From the NCBI RefSeq assembly GCF_014762765.1, contig NZ_JABURH010000070.1:1-62718 (forward strand): DNA of 62,718 bases, written 5' to 3'. Of this stretch, positions 1-7,837 are shown piece after piece (within the stretch, counting starts at the first letter, position 1; each line of letters begins with the position of its first letter). The notes below the pieces were generated by a model. The model saw nothing but the letters and a program-made list of their open reading frames with translations. It did not search any database and had not been told where the DNA came from. The translations under genes and the position numbers were made by a program. The DNA comes from Alcanivorax sp. (GTDB taxonomy: Bacteria; Pseudomonadota; Gammaproteobacteria; Pseudomonadales; Alcanivoracaceae).

Positions 1-466
1 AGCAGGCCGCCACCGCCACCGGGAAGCGCAGGCCAACCATGGCGTAGACAATCACCAGCGCATAGATCACCGACACATGGGCCAGCTGGACCGCCACCGG
101 CCCGTCGATAAAACCGGGAATCGCCATGGACACAGCCACGGCCAGAAAACTGCCCAGCCCCGCATACCAGGGAAAGTAACGATTCAGGGCCGACACCTGG
201 GCCAGACCACCGGCCACCAGCACGATGACTCCCACCCAGATATAAGTTGCCAGCCAGCGGCCGCGCACCGCTTCCGGTGCCAGCGCATAGATACCGGTGA
301 TCAGCAGGACATAAAGCAGAAGAATATAAAAGGCGTTGACCCGGAAACCCTCTACGGCTTCCCGGCACTGATATTCACGGTATTCCGTTTCCAGGCGCCG
401 GGGAAAGCGTAACCAGCGCACCCCCGGCACCACCACCCGCCTGGAACGGGGATCGGTATCCGACAT
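1..466 (-). CDS. Partial polytopic membrane protein (N-terminal ~155 aa)
   Basis: Reading back from an ATG at 466, preceded by an AGGGA ribosome-binding site, an open frame runs without a stop to the window edge, so the C-terminal part is missing. The visible part starts with a basic cytoplasmic segment (residues 1-43, including LETEYREYQ). About five hydrophobic segments follow (roughly 44-62, 71-89, 98-113, 124-142 and 144 onward). Integral-membrane sensor regions of this shape often precede a GGDEF or cyclase output domain, but no such domain lies inside the window, so function is not assigned. It is transcribed away from pgpA's downstream end. Confidence 0.75.
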   Translation of the reverse strand, partial: MSDTDPRSRRVVVPGVRWLRFPRRLETEYREYQCREAVEGFRVNAFYILLLYVLLITGIYALAPEAVRGRWLATYIWVGVIVLVAGGLAQVSALNRYFPWYAGLGSFLAVAVSMAIPGFIDGPVAVQLAHVSVIYALVIVYAMVGLRFPVAVAAC

Positions 467-648
467 GGCAAATCCCTGCCTGCGGTTGGTCAGTTATTAT
501 GCGTTCAGGCTAAGAGCTAACCCCGCCTGGCGCTATCCTTTTCGTGCCAGCGGTAGTGACAAAACGATATTAGGGCAACAATGGTTAGTGCAATAAGGAA
601 CATATCAAGCAAGCAGCGCACTCCAGCAACGGCGTTTTCTGCGATGGC
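467..648. other. Gene-free spacer
   Basis: This spacer separates the partial membrane protein from the end of pgpA. I see no convincing terminator, repeat or small gene. It presumably holds the promoter of the leftward gene starting at 466. Confidence 0.4.
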
Positions 649-1140
649 TCAGGTAAACCACTGTGGCAGAAACACAATCAGCAACTGCACCACCGCCGCC
701 GCGTACACCCCGGCCAACAGATCGTCCACCATGATCCCCAGCCCCCCTTCCACGCGGCGGTCCAGCCAACCGATGGGCCAGGGCTTGATGATGTCGAAAA
801 CCCGAAAAGCCACAAAACCGGCCAGTGCCCCCCACCAGGTCACCGGCACCGCAATCATCGTTATCAGCAGGCCGGCAATTTCGTCCCAGACAATGCCGGG
901 GTGATCATGCACATGCATGTCATGGGAGGTTTTTCCACACAAATACGGCCCCACCGCGATGATTAACGCCGTCACCAGCAAATAGCCCCACAGTGGCAGC
1001 TGGGCACACAGCCACCAGATGGGCATGGCCGCCACCGTACCGAAAGTGCCCGGCGCAATGGGCGCCAACCCGGAGCCAAAGCCGAAAGCAAGAAAGTGGA
1101 CCGGGTTTGTCATCTTCGGGCGTTTCAGTTCCATCGACAT
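649..1140 (-). CDS. pgpA: Phosphatidylglycerophosphatase A
   Basis: Predicted inner-membrane phosphatase (163 aa) that dephosphorylates phosphatidylglycerol phosphate to phosphatidylglycerol. Family hallmarks are visible: a glycine-rich segment GSGLAPIAPGTFGT (22-35), the acidic WDE (85-87), FRVFDIIKPWPI (112-123) and GGLGIMVDDLLAG (132-144), with several membrane segments between. The ATG at 1140 is preferred over the upstream GTG at 1200: it follows an AAAGAGAA ribosome-binding site and gives the usual length. It lies directly downstream of thiL on the same strand, the classical nusB-thiL-pgpA order. Confidence 0.96.
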   Translation of the reverse strand: MSMELKRPKMTNPVHFLAFGFGSGLAPIAPGTFGTVAAMPIWWLCAQLPLWGYLLVTALIIAVGPYLCGKTSHDMHVHDHPGIVWDEIAGLLITMIAVPVTWWGALAGFVAFRVFDIIKPWPIGWLDRRVEGGLGIMVDDLLAGVYAAAVVQLLIVFLPQWFT

Positions 1141-1209
1141 TTCTCTTTCATTATGACGTAGGGTGCACTGAGCCGAAGGCGAACTGCACCCTACACCCAC
1201 CCTGCGTTA

Positions 1210-2163
1210 TCAAAAGTGCTGCCAGCCGCTGGCTTGCAACGTGGTTATTGTTCCATCCGGGGCTGCCAGTCGCAGGCCCTCCTGCTGCTCTACCGCACCC
1301 AGACAATAGCAGCCCGGCGGCAGCTTTTCCTGCGCCGGCAGAGTGAAAAGCAGCAGGTAATCATCGCCGCCCTGTAATTGCAGACGGAGCTGCTCTTCCT
1401 CACTGCAACCGGCCAGCACAGCAGTGGCCCGCGGCAGGGCATCTTTCTGCAAACAGGCACCGAGATTACCGGATGCGGCCAGGATATGGCCCAGGTCCGC
1501 CAACACCCCGTCGGAGATATCAATGCATGCCGTGGCCCGGCCCCGCAGCGCCTGCCCCAGACTGAGTTGCGGAGACGGACGACGGAAGTGATCGATGGCG
1601 GCACCACTGCGCATCCCCTGTTGCCATTGCTGCAAACCCAGCAAGCCTGCGCCGGTGACACCCCCCACACAGATGCGATCGCCGACCCGCGCGCCATCAC
1701 GACGCAGGGCCTGACCCGGCGGCACTGCCCCGGTGGCCTGGATGGAAACGGACAACGGGCCCCGGGTCACATCGCCGCCCACCAGGGAGATCCCTGCCTG
1801 ATCCGCCAGCGCAAACAAGCCATCAGCAAAGCCGGACAGCCAGGTTTCATCCACATCAGGCAGAGTCAGCGAAAGCAGAAACCAGAGGGGATCGGCACCC
1901 ATGGCCGCCAGGTCGGACAGATTCACCGCCAGGCAGCGGTAACCCACATCGGCGGCATCCATGTCGTCGGGGAAATGGCGCCCCCCCAGACTGGTGTCCT
2001 GGGTCATCACCAGTTGCTGACCGGCAGGGGGAGCCAGGATGGCTGCATCATCACCGGGGCCGAGCACCACGCCGGCATCCGGGCCGTGGTGACCATGGCG
2101 ATGAAAGTAGCGCCGGATCAGGGAAAACTCATCCAGGCTCTGCTGCTTTGGGGTGTCTGTCAT
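1210..2163 (-). CDS. thiL: Thiamine-monophosphate kinase
   Basis: ATP-dependent kinase (317 aa) converting thiamine phosphate to the diphosphate cofactor. It belongs to the AIR synthase/PurM fold. Visible motifs are VLGPGDDAAIL near residue 35 (metal/nucleotide binding), a central SLVGGDVTRG, and ACIDISDGVLADL. The start at 2163 (MTDTPKQQ) is chosen because the longer frame to 2301 would run into nusB and has no family similarity. It sits 40 bp downstream of nusB and 69 bp upstream of pgpA, consistent with one transcript. Confidence 0.96.
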   Translation of the reverse strand: MTDTPKQQSLDEFSLIRRYFHRHGHHGPDAGVVLGPGDDAAILAPPAGQQLVMTQDTSLGGRHFPDDMDAADVGYRCLAVNLSDLAAMGADPLWFLLSLTLPDVDETWLSGFADGLFALADQAGISLVGGDVTRGPLSVSIQATGAVPPGQALRRDGARVGDRICVGGVTGAGLLGLQQWQQGMRSGAAIDHFRRPSPQLSLGQALRGRATACIDISDGVLADLGHILAASGNLGACLQKDALPRATAVLAGCSEEEQLRLQLQGGDDYLLLFTLPAQEKLPPGCYCLGAVEQQEGLRLAAPDGTITTLQASGWQHF

Positions 2164-2203
2164 GGAAGAAGCATAGCGCGCAGGGGACCCTGCACGCACC
2201 CGC

Positions 2204-2656
2204 TCAGTCGCGGAAAGGACGTTCTGACGCTTCCTGGTAGCGCAGCTTGCGCGCCAGCTTGTCGAGTACGCCGTTGACGTACTTGAAGGAATCGTCGGCA
2301 CCGAACACCTTGGCCAGTTCGATACCTTCGTTGATCACCACCCGGTAGGGCACATCCAGGCGCTCTTTCAGCTCGTAGGCGCCGAGTCGCAGGATCGCTT
2401 TCTCGATCTGGGACAGCTCCTCTACCCGGCGATCCAGATAGGGCGTGAGCAGCTCGTCGAGCTCTTTCACCTGGGCCGGCACCCCGTGCAGCAGGTCATG
2501 GAAGTACTCGCGATCTGCCTTGGCAAAATCCTGGTTAGCCAGGAACTGGGCTTCGATGTCGCTCACCGCGGCACCGGCCAGCTGCCATTGATACAGGGCC
2601 TGCATGGTGAATCGGCGCGCCTTGCGGCGGGCACTGGGTGTGGAAGGATTGTTCAT
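2204..2656 (-). CDS. nusB: Transcription antitermination factor NusB
   Basis: Small all-helical RNA-binding protein (150 aa) that with NusE(S10) binds boxA RNA in rRNA leader antitermination. The N-terminus has the typical [16 protein letters not shown], and the C-terminal half has [10 protein letters not shown] followed by [17 protein letters not shown] basic N-terminus and [11 protein letters not shown] complete the family pattern. It lies between ribH and thiL on the same strand, as in many gammaproteobacteria where ribH-nusB are cotranscribed. Confidence 0.97.
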   Translation of the reverse strand: MNNPSTPSARRKARRFTMQALYQWQLAGAAVSDIEAQFLANQDFAKADREYFHDLLHGVPAQVKELDELLTPYLDRRVEELSQIEKAILRLGAYELKERLDVPYRVVINEGIELAKVFGADDSFKYVNGVLDKLARKLRYQEASERPFRD

Positions 2657-2716
2657 GCTGCCTCAACGTCAGGAAGTGGTGCGGGACGCCTGCGCCCCGC
2701 GCCGCGTCCCGAATAA

Positions 2717-3187
2717 TTACAGTGCCTTAAACAGGGAGACCATTTCCAGCGCGCTCATGGCCGCTTCGGCACCCTTGTTGCCGGCCTTGGTGCCGGAACG
2801 TTCGATGGCCTGCTCGATGGTATCCACGGTCAGTACGCCGAAGACTACCGGCACGCCGGTGGCGTTCTGCACGGCAGCAATGCCTTTGGCGGCTTCGCCG
2901 GCCACATATTCGAAGTGGGCGGTGCCACCGCGAATCACCGCACCCAGGGTGATCACGGCGTCGTAGTCACGCTTTTCGATGATCTTCTTCACTGCCACCG
3001 GCATTTCCCAGGCTCCGGGGACACGGATGATCTCGATGTCATCGGGGCTGACACCGTGACGGACCAGCGCATCCACTGCGCCCTCCAGCAGGGCTTCCAC
3101 CACAAAACTGTTGAAGCGAGCCACGACGATGCCATATCGACCGCCAACGTTGTTCAGGGTGCCTTCAAGGGTCTTGATGTTTTGCAT
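2717..3187 (-). CDS. ribH: 6,7-dimethyl-8-ribityllumazine synthase
   Basis: Penultimate riboflavin-pathway enzyme (156 aa), condensing the ribityl-uracil intermediate with dihydroxybutanone phosphate. Family motifs are clear: VVARFNSFV near 20-28, VPGAWEMP near 56-63, and [14 protein letters not shown] near 82-95, which contains the catalytic-region histidine. The ATG at 3187 follows GGAAGGCAAGC, a good ribosome-binding site. The spacer to ribB on its 5' side is filled by a heptad-repeat element rather than a recognisable FMN riboswitch. Confidence 0.97.
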   Translation of the reverse strand: MQNIKTLEGTLNNVGGRYGIVVARFNSFVVEALLEGAVDALVRHGVSPDDIEIIRVPGAWEMPVAVKKIIEKRDYDAVITLGAVIRGGTAHFEYVAGEAAKGIAAVQNATGVPVVFGVLTVDTIEQAIERSGTKAGNKGAEAAMSALEMVSLFKAL

Positions 3188-3247
3188 GCTTGCCTTCCTG
3201 TCAGTGCCGGTGGCTCACGGCTACCGACGCAGTATTTAACTTGGGGC

Positions 3248-3317
3248 CGGACGTCGGAAGTCTGACGCCTGACGCTCTTGAACTTGTCGTCGGACGTCCG
3301 ACCTCAGACGTCCGACT
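3248..3317. repeat. Heptad-arm inverted element H1 (ribH/ribB spacer)
   Basis: Two arms of imperfect 7-bp tandem repeats face each other. Read outward-in, the left arm has units such as TCGGAAG and TCTGACG. The right arm, read on the minus strand, has TCGGACG, TCTGAGG, then TCGGACG again. The loop is about 12 bp. The element ends 4 bp from the ribB stop codon at 3322, so it practically fills the spacer. The arms can fold into a long hairpin. Heptad sequence differs from the other elements in the window but the architecture is the same. Confidence 0.65.
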
Positions 3318-3321
3318 TGTC

Positions 3322-4431
3322 TCAACTATCCGCTTCCACGTACTCGGTGATTTCCAGATCGAAGCCACTGAGCGCGTTGAACTTCATCGGCGAGCTGAGC
3401 AGGCGCATCTTGCGCACGCCCAGGGCCTTGAGGATCTGGGAGCCGGTGCCAATATTCCGGTAGGCACGGGATTCACCCTTGGGCTTGGCGGCGGTGCCGC
3501 CAAAGAAACTCTCCAGGCGCTCCACGGTGTCCTGGGATTCATAATCCTGGCCGAGAATAATCACCACACCGGCATCGGCCTCGGAAACGGCTTCCAGCAC
3601 CCGATGCATGTTCCAGCCGGTGCGACCATTCATCTTGGCGCTCATCAGATCCCGCAACGGGTCCACCTGGTGCACCCGAACCGTCACTTCCCGGTCTTCG
3701 CTGATCTCGCCTTTCACCAGTGCCACATGGGTGAGCCCGTCCACGGTGTCGCGGAAAGCCACCAGACGAAAGTCGCCATACCAGGTATCCAGGGCATTAT
3801 CGGATACCTGCTCAATGGTTTTCTCGTTCAGGGCGCGGTACTGAATCAGGTCCGCAATGGTGCCGATTTTCAGGTCATGTTCCTTGGCGAACACTTCCAG
3901 ATCTTCCCGGCGAGCCATGGAGCCGTCTTCGTTCATCACCTCACAGATCACCCCCGCAGGCTCGCAGCCGGCCAGCATGGCCAGGTCACAGGACGCCTCG
4001 GTATGACCGGCGCGACGCAGCACGCCACCGGGCTCGGCCATCAGCGGGAAGATGTGGCCAGGCTGAACAATGTCATAGGCGCGGGCATTGCGGGCCACGG
4101 CGGCCTGCACGGTACGTGCGCGGTCCGCGGCGGAAATACCGGTGGTCACCCCTTCACGGGCCTCGATGGACACGGTGAACTTGGTACCGAAACCGCTGCC
4201 ATTACTCTGCACCATCAACGGCAGCTCCAGCAGCTCGCAGCGCTCCCGGGACATGGGCATACAGATCAGGCCACGGCCGTACTTGGCCATAAAGTTGATG
4301 GCTTCGGCAGTCACATGCTCGGCGGCCATCACCAGGTCACCCTCGTTTTCCCGGTCTTCATCATCCATCAGGACGACCATCTTGCCCTGGCGGATGTCTT
4401 CGATCAGTTCTTCAATACTGTTGAGCTGCAT
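3322..4431 (-). CDS. ribB: 3,4-dihydroxy-2-butanone-4-phosphate synthase with degenerate GTP cyclohydrolase II-like domain (RibBX type)
   Basis: 369 aa. Residues 1-200 form a complete RibB domain: acidic [10 protein letters not shown] (23-32) and [14 protein letters not shown] match the active site making dihydroxybutanone phosphate from ribulose 5-phosphate. Residues about 205-369 align with GTP cyclohydrolase II. However, the zinc-binding cysteine cluster (CLTGD...LRCDCG in RibA) is replaced by a cysteine-free stretch ([13 protein letters not shown]). The second domain should therefore lack cyclohydrolase activity. Such RibBX proteins are known in proteobacteria, and a separate ribA would then be needed elsewhere. 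The ATG at 4431 is used; upstream sequence is repeat DNA. Confidence 0.93.
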   Translation of the reverse strand: MQLNSIEELIEDIRQGKMVVLMDDEDRENEGDLVMAAEHVTAEAINFMAKYGRGLICMPMSRERCELLELPLMVQSNGSGFGTKFTVSIEAREGVTTGISAADRARTVQAAVARNARAYDIVQPGHIFPLMAEPGGVLRRAGHTEASCDLAMLAGCEPAGVICEVMNEDGSMARREDLEVFAKEHDLKIGTIADLIQYRALNEKTIEQVSDNALDTWYGDFRLVAFRDTVDGLTHVALVKGEISEDREVTVRVHQVDPLRDLMSAKMNGRTGWNMHRVLEAVSEADAGVVIILGQDYESQDTVERLESFFGGTAAKPKGESRAYRNIGTGSQILKALGVRKMRLLSSPMKFNALSGFDLEITEYVEADS

Positions 4432-4496
4432 AGTGGTACTCGACCTATTTAGCGTGGAAGCAAACTGCACTTCCTCTGCATTTTTCACCGGTGATG

Positions 4497-4639
4497 AGCT
4501 GCAAACTACAAGCCGCAAGCTACAAGGAAAACCAGTGCGAACCCTGTCTTTCCGGTACGCGATGTTCGCGCACTCCAAGCCTGCAATTGATGGCAACTCG
4601 CTTTTATCGCGTTGAAGCCTGTCGCTTGCGGCTCGTTAC
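4497..4639. repeat. Heptad-arm inverted element H2 (ribB/ribE spacer)
   Basis: The left arm (4497-4527) is four 7-bp units such as AGCTGCA and AACTACA. The right arm (4607-4639), read on the minus strand, has units such as GCCGCAA and GCGACAG. It ends inward with TTCAACGCGA, the same inner junction seen in other heptad elements. About 80 bp of unique sequence lies between. The element occupies most of the ribB-ribE spacer. No FMN riboswitch signature was seen here. Confidence 0.6.
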
Positions 4640-4646
4640 TGGCGGC

Positions 4647-5312
4647 TCAGCCGCCCTTCAAAAACCCGTTTTCGGCCAGAAACGCCATGGAGATGCCTTC
4701 CGCATTGGGCTCGGCGGCCTTGTTTCCCAGCAACAGGCGCTCCAGATAGCGGGCGATTATATCAACTTCCAGGTTCACTGGCGTCCCCACCTGCCACTGG
4801 CCGATGGTGGTCACGTCCTGGGTATGGGGGATGATGTTCAGGGAAAATACCGCACCGTCCACACTGTTCACCGTCAAGCTGATGCCATCCACTGTGATCG
4901 AGCCCTTGTGGGCAATGTAGCGGGCCAGCTCCACCGGGGCTTCGATATCGATGCGTACCGAGCGGGCATCCTGCTTCATCTGCACGACCTTGCCCAGACC
5001 ATCCACGTGACCACTGACCAGGTGACCGCCCAGCCGGGTGGTCGGTGTCAGGGCCTTTTCCAGGTTTACCTTGCTGCCTACGGCAATCTGCTTGAGGGAC
5101 GTCAGCGACAGGGTTTCCCCGGACACATCCGCCTCGAAGGCGCCACCGGGCAAGGCCGTGGCGGTCAGGCAGACGCCGTTAACGGCAATGGAATCACCCA
5201 GCTGCACATCGGAAAAATCCAGCGCGTCGCTCTTGATCAGCAGGGTCACGTCGCCCCCCTTCGGGGTCATGGCCGCAACCTTGCCCATGGCTTCAATAAT
5301 GCCGGTAAACAT
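4647..5312 (-). CDS. ribE: Riboflavin synthase, alpha subunit
   Basis: 221 aa enzyme dismutating two lumazines into riboflavin. It consists of two repeated lumazine-binding barrels: MFTGIIEAMG at the start of the first, and HLVSGHVDGLGKV with the matching fold in the second. The internal duplication (GDSIAVNGVCLT versus GSITVDGISLTV) is visible by eye. The ATG at 5312 follows a GAGGTT-type ribosome-binding site. It is part of the minus-strand riboflavin cluster downstream of ribD, separated from it by a REP-type palindrome. Confidence 0.96.
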   Translation of the reverse strand: MFTGIIEAMGKVAAMTPKGGDVTLLIKSDALDFSDVQLGDSIAVNGVCLTATALPGGAFEADVSGETLSLTSLKQIAVGSKVNLEKALTPTTRLGGHLVSGHVDGLGKVVQMKQDARSVRIDIEAPVELARYIAHKGSITVDGISLTVNSVDGAVFSLNIIPHTQDVTTIGQWQVGTPVNLEVDIIARYLERLLLGNKAAEPNAEGISMAFLAENGFLKGG

Positions 5313-5335
5313 GGAAAAACCTCGTCATTTCAGGC

Positions 5336-5414
5336 TGTAGGAGCGGCGCTTGAGCCGCGAAACCGACTGCAGAAACCTTACCGAAGCGCTTCGCGGCTCA
5401 AGCGCCGCTCCTAC
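5336..5414. repeat. REP/REPIN-like inverted pair between ribD and ribE
   Basis: TGTAGGAGCGGCGCTTGAGC begins the left copy (5336-5361), and its exact reverse complement closes the element (5390-5414), with about 28 bp between. Each half is itself a small palindrome (GGCGCTTGAGCC). The word GTAGGAGC with a GCGAA tail is the pattern of Pseudomonas-type REP sequences, which occur as inverted pairs mobilised by RAYT transposases. No RAYT gene is in the window. Confidence 0.8.
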
Positions 5415-5426
5415 GGCGAAATTCCA

Positions 5427-6554
5427 TCAGACTGGCGTCAGCGTCAGCCGCAGGTCATCACCGATCCGCCGCACGTCCTGCCACTTCAGCGACACCTTCT
5501 CGCTCATGCTGGCCAGTTGCGGCAAACCTAGTAGCGGGCGCGCCGATGAGCCCAGCAGGGCCGGCGCCATATAGACGATCAGCTCGTCGAACAACCCCTC
5601 GCGAACAAAGGCCCCGGCCAGCGTGGCGCCACATTCTACCAGTACTTCGTTGCATTCGCGCCGGTTCAGTTCGATCAGTAACTGTTGCAGGTCGATCCCG
5701 GACCCGGAGGCGGGCAAAAGCATCACCTCGGCACCGGCGGATTCCAGGGCATTCTGGCGCCCCGGATGCTGCTCGCCGGCCACCAGCAGACAATGTCCGG
5801 GGGCGCTGACCACCGGCACATCCGGCGGTGTTTGCAGGGTACGGTCGAGGATCACCCGCAGGGGCTGGCGCACCCACTGGCTATCTGCCTGGCGATGATA
5901 ATCCGCACGCTTCCACTGATCCGGACGCACGGTATAAGAGGGACGATCCGCCAACACCGTCCCCACGCCGGTAATCACTGCGGAGCTACGGGCGCGCAAC
6001 CGCTGCACATCTTCACGGGCTGCCGGGCCGGTAATCCACTGGGACTCGCCACTGGCCATGGCTGTGCGGCCATCCACGCTGGCAGCTATCTTTACGCGGA
6101 TATAGGGCCGCTGGCGGCTCATGCGCGAGATAAAGCCGGGATTCAGGGCCCGCGCGTCGGCTTCCAGCAAGCCGGACGCGGTTTCGATTCCCGCCGCCGC
6201 CAGCGTTTGCATGCCATTGCCCGCCACCAGGGGGTTCGGGTCTTCCATGGCGGCGATCACCCTGGACACTCCGGCGGCCACCAGCGCATCCGCGCAGGGC
6301 CCGGTACGACCGGTGTGGGAACAGGGCTCCAGCGTCACGTAGGCGGTGGCACCACGCGCCCGCTCGCCCGCTGCGGCCAGGGCATGACGTTCTGCATGGG
6401 GCTCACCGGCACGGGCATGAAAGCCCTCGCCAACAATCTCACCATCGCGCACCAGCACACACCCTACCCGGGGGTTGGGGTCGGTGGTGTACAGTCCCTG
6501 CTCCGCCAGTTGCAGGGCGCGGGCCATGTATTGAGTATCCAAACGCGTAAACAT
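5427..6554 (-). CDS. ribD: Bifunctional diaminohydroxyphosphoribosylaminopyrimidine deaminase / 5-amino-6-(5-phosphoribosylamino)uracil reductase
   Basis: 375 aa. The N-terminal cytidine-deaminase-like domain carries the zinc site HAE (53-55), PC (77-78) and C87 in PCSHTGRTGPCADAL. The C-terminal reductase half begins near IRVKIAASVDGRTAMASGESQWITG and includes VLVECGATLAGAFV. It performs the second and third riboflavin steps after GTP cyclohydrolase. The ATG at 6554 (MFTRLDTQYM) is chosen; upstream codons read into the LysR gene. nrdR, often adjacent to ribD, is here about 2.4 kb away with a LysR/permease module between. Confidence 0.95.
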   Translation of the reverse strand: MFTRLDTQYMARALQLAEQGLYTTDPNPRVGCVLVRDGEIVGEGFHARAGEPHAERHALAAAGERARGATAYVTLEPCSHTGRTGPCADALVAAGVSRVIAAMEDPNPLVAGNGMQTLAAAGIETASGLLEADARALNPGFISRMSRQRPYIRVKIAASVDGRTAMASGESQWITGPAAREDVQRLRARSSAVITGVGTVLADRPSYTVRPDQWKRADYHRQADSQWVRQPLRVILDRTLQTPPDVPVVSAPGHCLLVAGEQHPGRQNALESAGAEVMLLPASGSGIDLQQLLIELNRRECNEVLVECGATLAGAFVREGLFDELIVYMAPALLGSSARPLLGLPQLASMSEKVSLKWQDVRRIGDDLRLTLTPV

Positions 6555-6564
6555 GGCGGGCATT

Positions 6565-7533
6565 CTACTGGATGCGAGAGTCCGGTGCCGCAACAAAGCG
6601 ATCCGCATCCTCCACAAAATCCGCCAGCACCGCTCTGCCCTCACTGGCCATGAACTGCTGGAATGCCTGCGCCACGATGGAGAGCCTTTTCCCGGAAGGC
6701 CGCACCAGGTACCACTGGGTAACGATGGGGAGACCAACCACCTTCAAGGGTGCCAGCCCCACCCAACCGCCCAGATTGAGGGTATGGGCCGACAGGATCG
6801 AGATACCCAGCCCGGCCATCACCGAATGGCGAATGGCCTCGTTGCTTTCCACCGTCATCTTCACGTTCAGCTGTTTGCCCTGCTGCTGCAGATAGTGCTC
6901 GATGGCATGACGAGTGCCGGAGCCGGGCTCGCGCATCAGAAAAGGCTCCTTGGCAATGTCATCCAGGGTCAGATGGGAGCGACGGGTCAGCGGATGGTGC
7001 TCAGCGGCAATGGCCACCAGCGGGTTATCCAGAAAGGCACTGGAGATCAACGGGCGACCACCGGGAACATGACTGAAGACGCAGAAATCATCCAGCCCCT
7101 GCTCCAGCCGCTCAATGATCTGCTCACGGTTACCCACATGAAAAGACACTTCCACGCCGGGATACCGGGCACAGAAGGGCCCCAGCAAATGGGGCACGAA
7201 ATACTTGGCGGTGCTGACCACCGCCAGACGCAGGGTGCCAGCCTTGAGCCCGCGCAGATCCGCCAGGGTCATATCCAGGTGTTCGAACTCCTCCAGCACC
7301 CGGCGCGCACTGGCCACCGCCGCCAACCCCGCATCGGTGAAGCGCAATTTGCGGCCCTGCTGCTCGTACAGGGGCATGCCCATGGCCTCCACCAGTTTAC
7401 GCAGCTGCATGGATACCGTGGGCTGGGTCAGGTGCAGCACTTCCGCGGCCCCGGTCACGGTGCCCGCCTCATGCACCGCCAGCAGAATTTCCAATTGCCT
7501 GAGAGTGCCCACGCGGGCATGCAACCGACTCAT
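6565..7533 (-). CDS. LysR-family transcriptional regulator, CbbR/YeiE-like
   Basis: 322 aa. The N-terminal winged HTH (RQLEILLAVHEAGTVTGAAEVLHLTQPTVSMQLRKL pattern, residues about 12-48) is followed by a LysR substrate-binding domain (from about residue 90). It is divergent from a small-membrane-protein/bicarbonate-permease-like pair, with a compact AT-rich spacer holding two palindromes. LysR proteins typically control their divergent neighbour, so the permease operon is the likely target. The effector is unknown. CbbR-like sequence flavour would fit sensing linked to carbon metabolism, but this is inference. Confidence 0.88.
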   Translation of the reverse strand: MSRLHARVGTLRQLEILLAVHEAGTVTGAAEVLHLTQPTVSMQLRKLVEAMGMPLYEQQGRKLRFTDAGLAAVASARRVLEEFEHLDMTLADLRGLKAGTLRLAVVSTAKYFVPHLLGPFCARYPGVEVSFHVGNREQIIERLEQGLDDFCVFSHVPGGRPLISSAFLDNPLVAIAAEHHPLTRRSHLTLDDIAKEPFLMREPGSGTRHAIEHYLQQQGKQLNVKMTVESNEAIRHSVMAGLGISILSAHTLNLGGWVGLAPLKVVGLPIVTQWYLVRPSGKRLSIVAQAFQQFMASEGRAVLADFVEDADRFVAAPDSRIQ

Positions 7534-7535
7534 AA

Positions 7536-7584
7536 ATAGACCTTTATCTATATTAAAACTAGATAGTATCTATTTTTATCTAAT
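7536..7584. promoter_or_regulatory. Probable LysR operator/promoter region
   Basis: Markedly AT-rich spacer between divergent genes. It holds ATAGA-N6-TCTAT (7536-7551) and the perfect palindrome AGATA-G-TATCT (7561-7571), followed by another TATCTAA. Two dyads flanking divergent starts match the usual LysR recognition/activation site arrangement. Binding is inferred. Confidence 0.55.
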
Positions 7585-7630
7585 CTTTCTCTCTCGGATA
7601 ATAGCCTCCGTTTTGACTCCAGGAGGTCTC

Positions 7631-7837
7631 ATGCCACAACACACCCGACAGCGTCTCTTTATTCTCCTCGTTGCCCTGATCAACCTTGGCCTGGCAATGG
7701 CCCTCACTGCCAACGGGCACGCCGGCATTCCGCTGGGAGTAATCGGCACCGCCTTACTGCCGCTGGCCTGGTTGGCAGGACGCAACCCGGCCGCCATCAC
7801 TGACGCCCAGCGAGGCGGGGACAGCTATGCAGCTTGA
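7631..7837 (+). CDS. Small two-helix membrane protein preceding permease
   Basis: 68 aa protein with two hydrophobic segments (about 9-27 and 32-50) separated by a short polar turn, and a soluble C-terminal tail. It has a near-consensus ribosome-binding site AGGAGGT (7621-7627) three bases before the ATG. Its end overlaps the start of the permease gene by 11 bp, which implies translational coupling. I do not recognise the family. Position and coupling suggest an accessory subunit or regulator of the permease. It is not related by sequence to the cyanobacterial PII-like SbtB. Confidence 0.75.
   Translation: MPQHTRQRLFILLVALINLGLAMALTANGHAGIPLGVIGTALLPLAWLAGRNPAAITDAQRGGDSYAA

Noticed and set aside
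3190-4452. Long open frame on the plus strand opposite ribB (420 codons)
   Set aside because: It is antisense to a well-conserved gene, has histidine/glycine-rich composition typical of shadow frames in GC-rich DNA, and no recognisable family.
4432-4646. FMN riboswitch upstream of ribB
   Set aside because: The conserved RFN stems were not found; the spacer is a heptad-repeat element.
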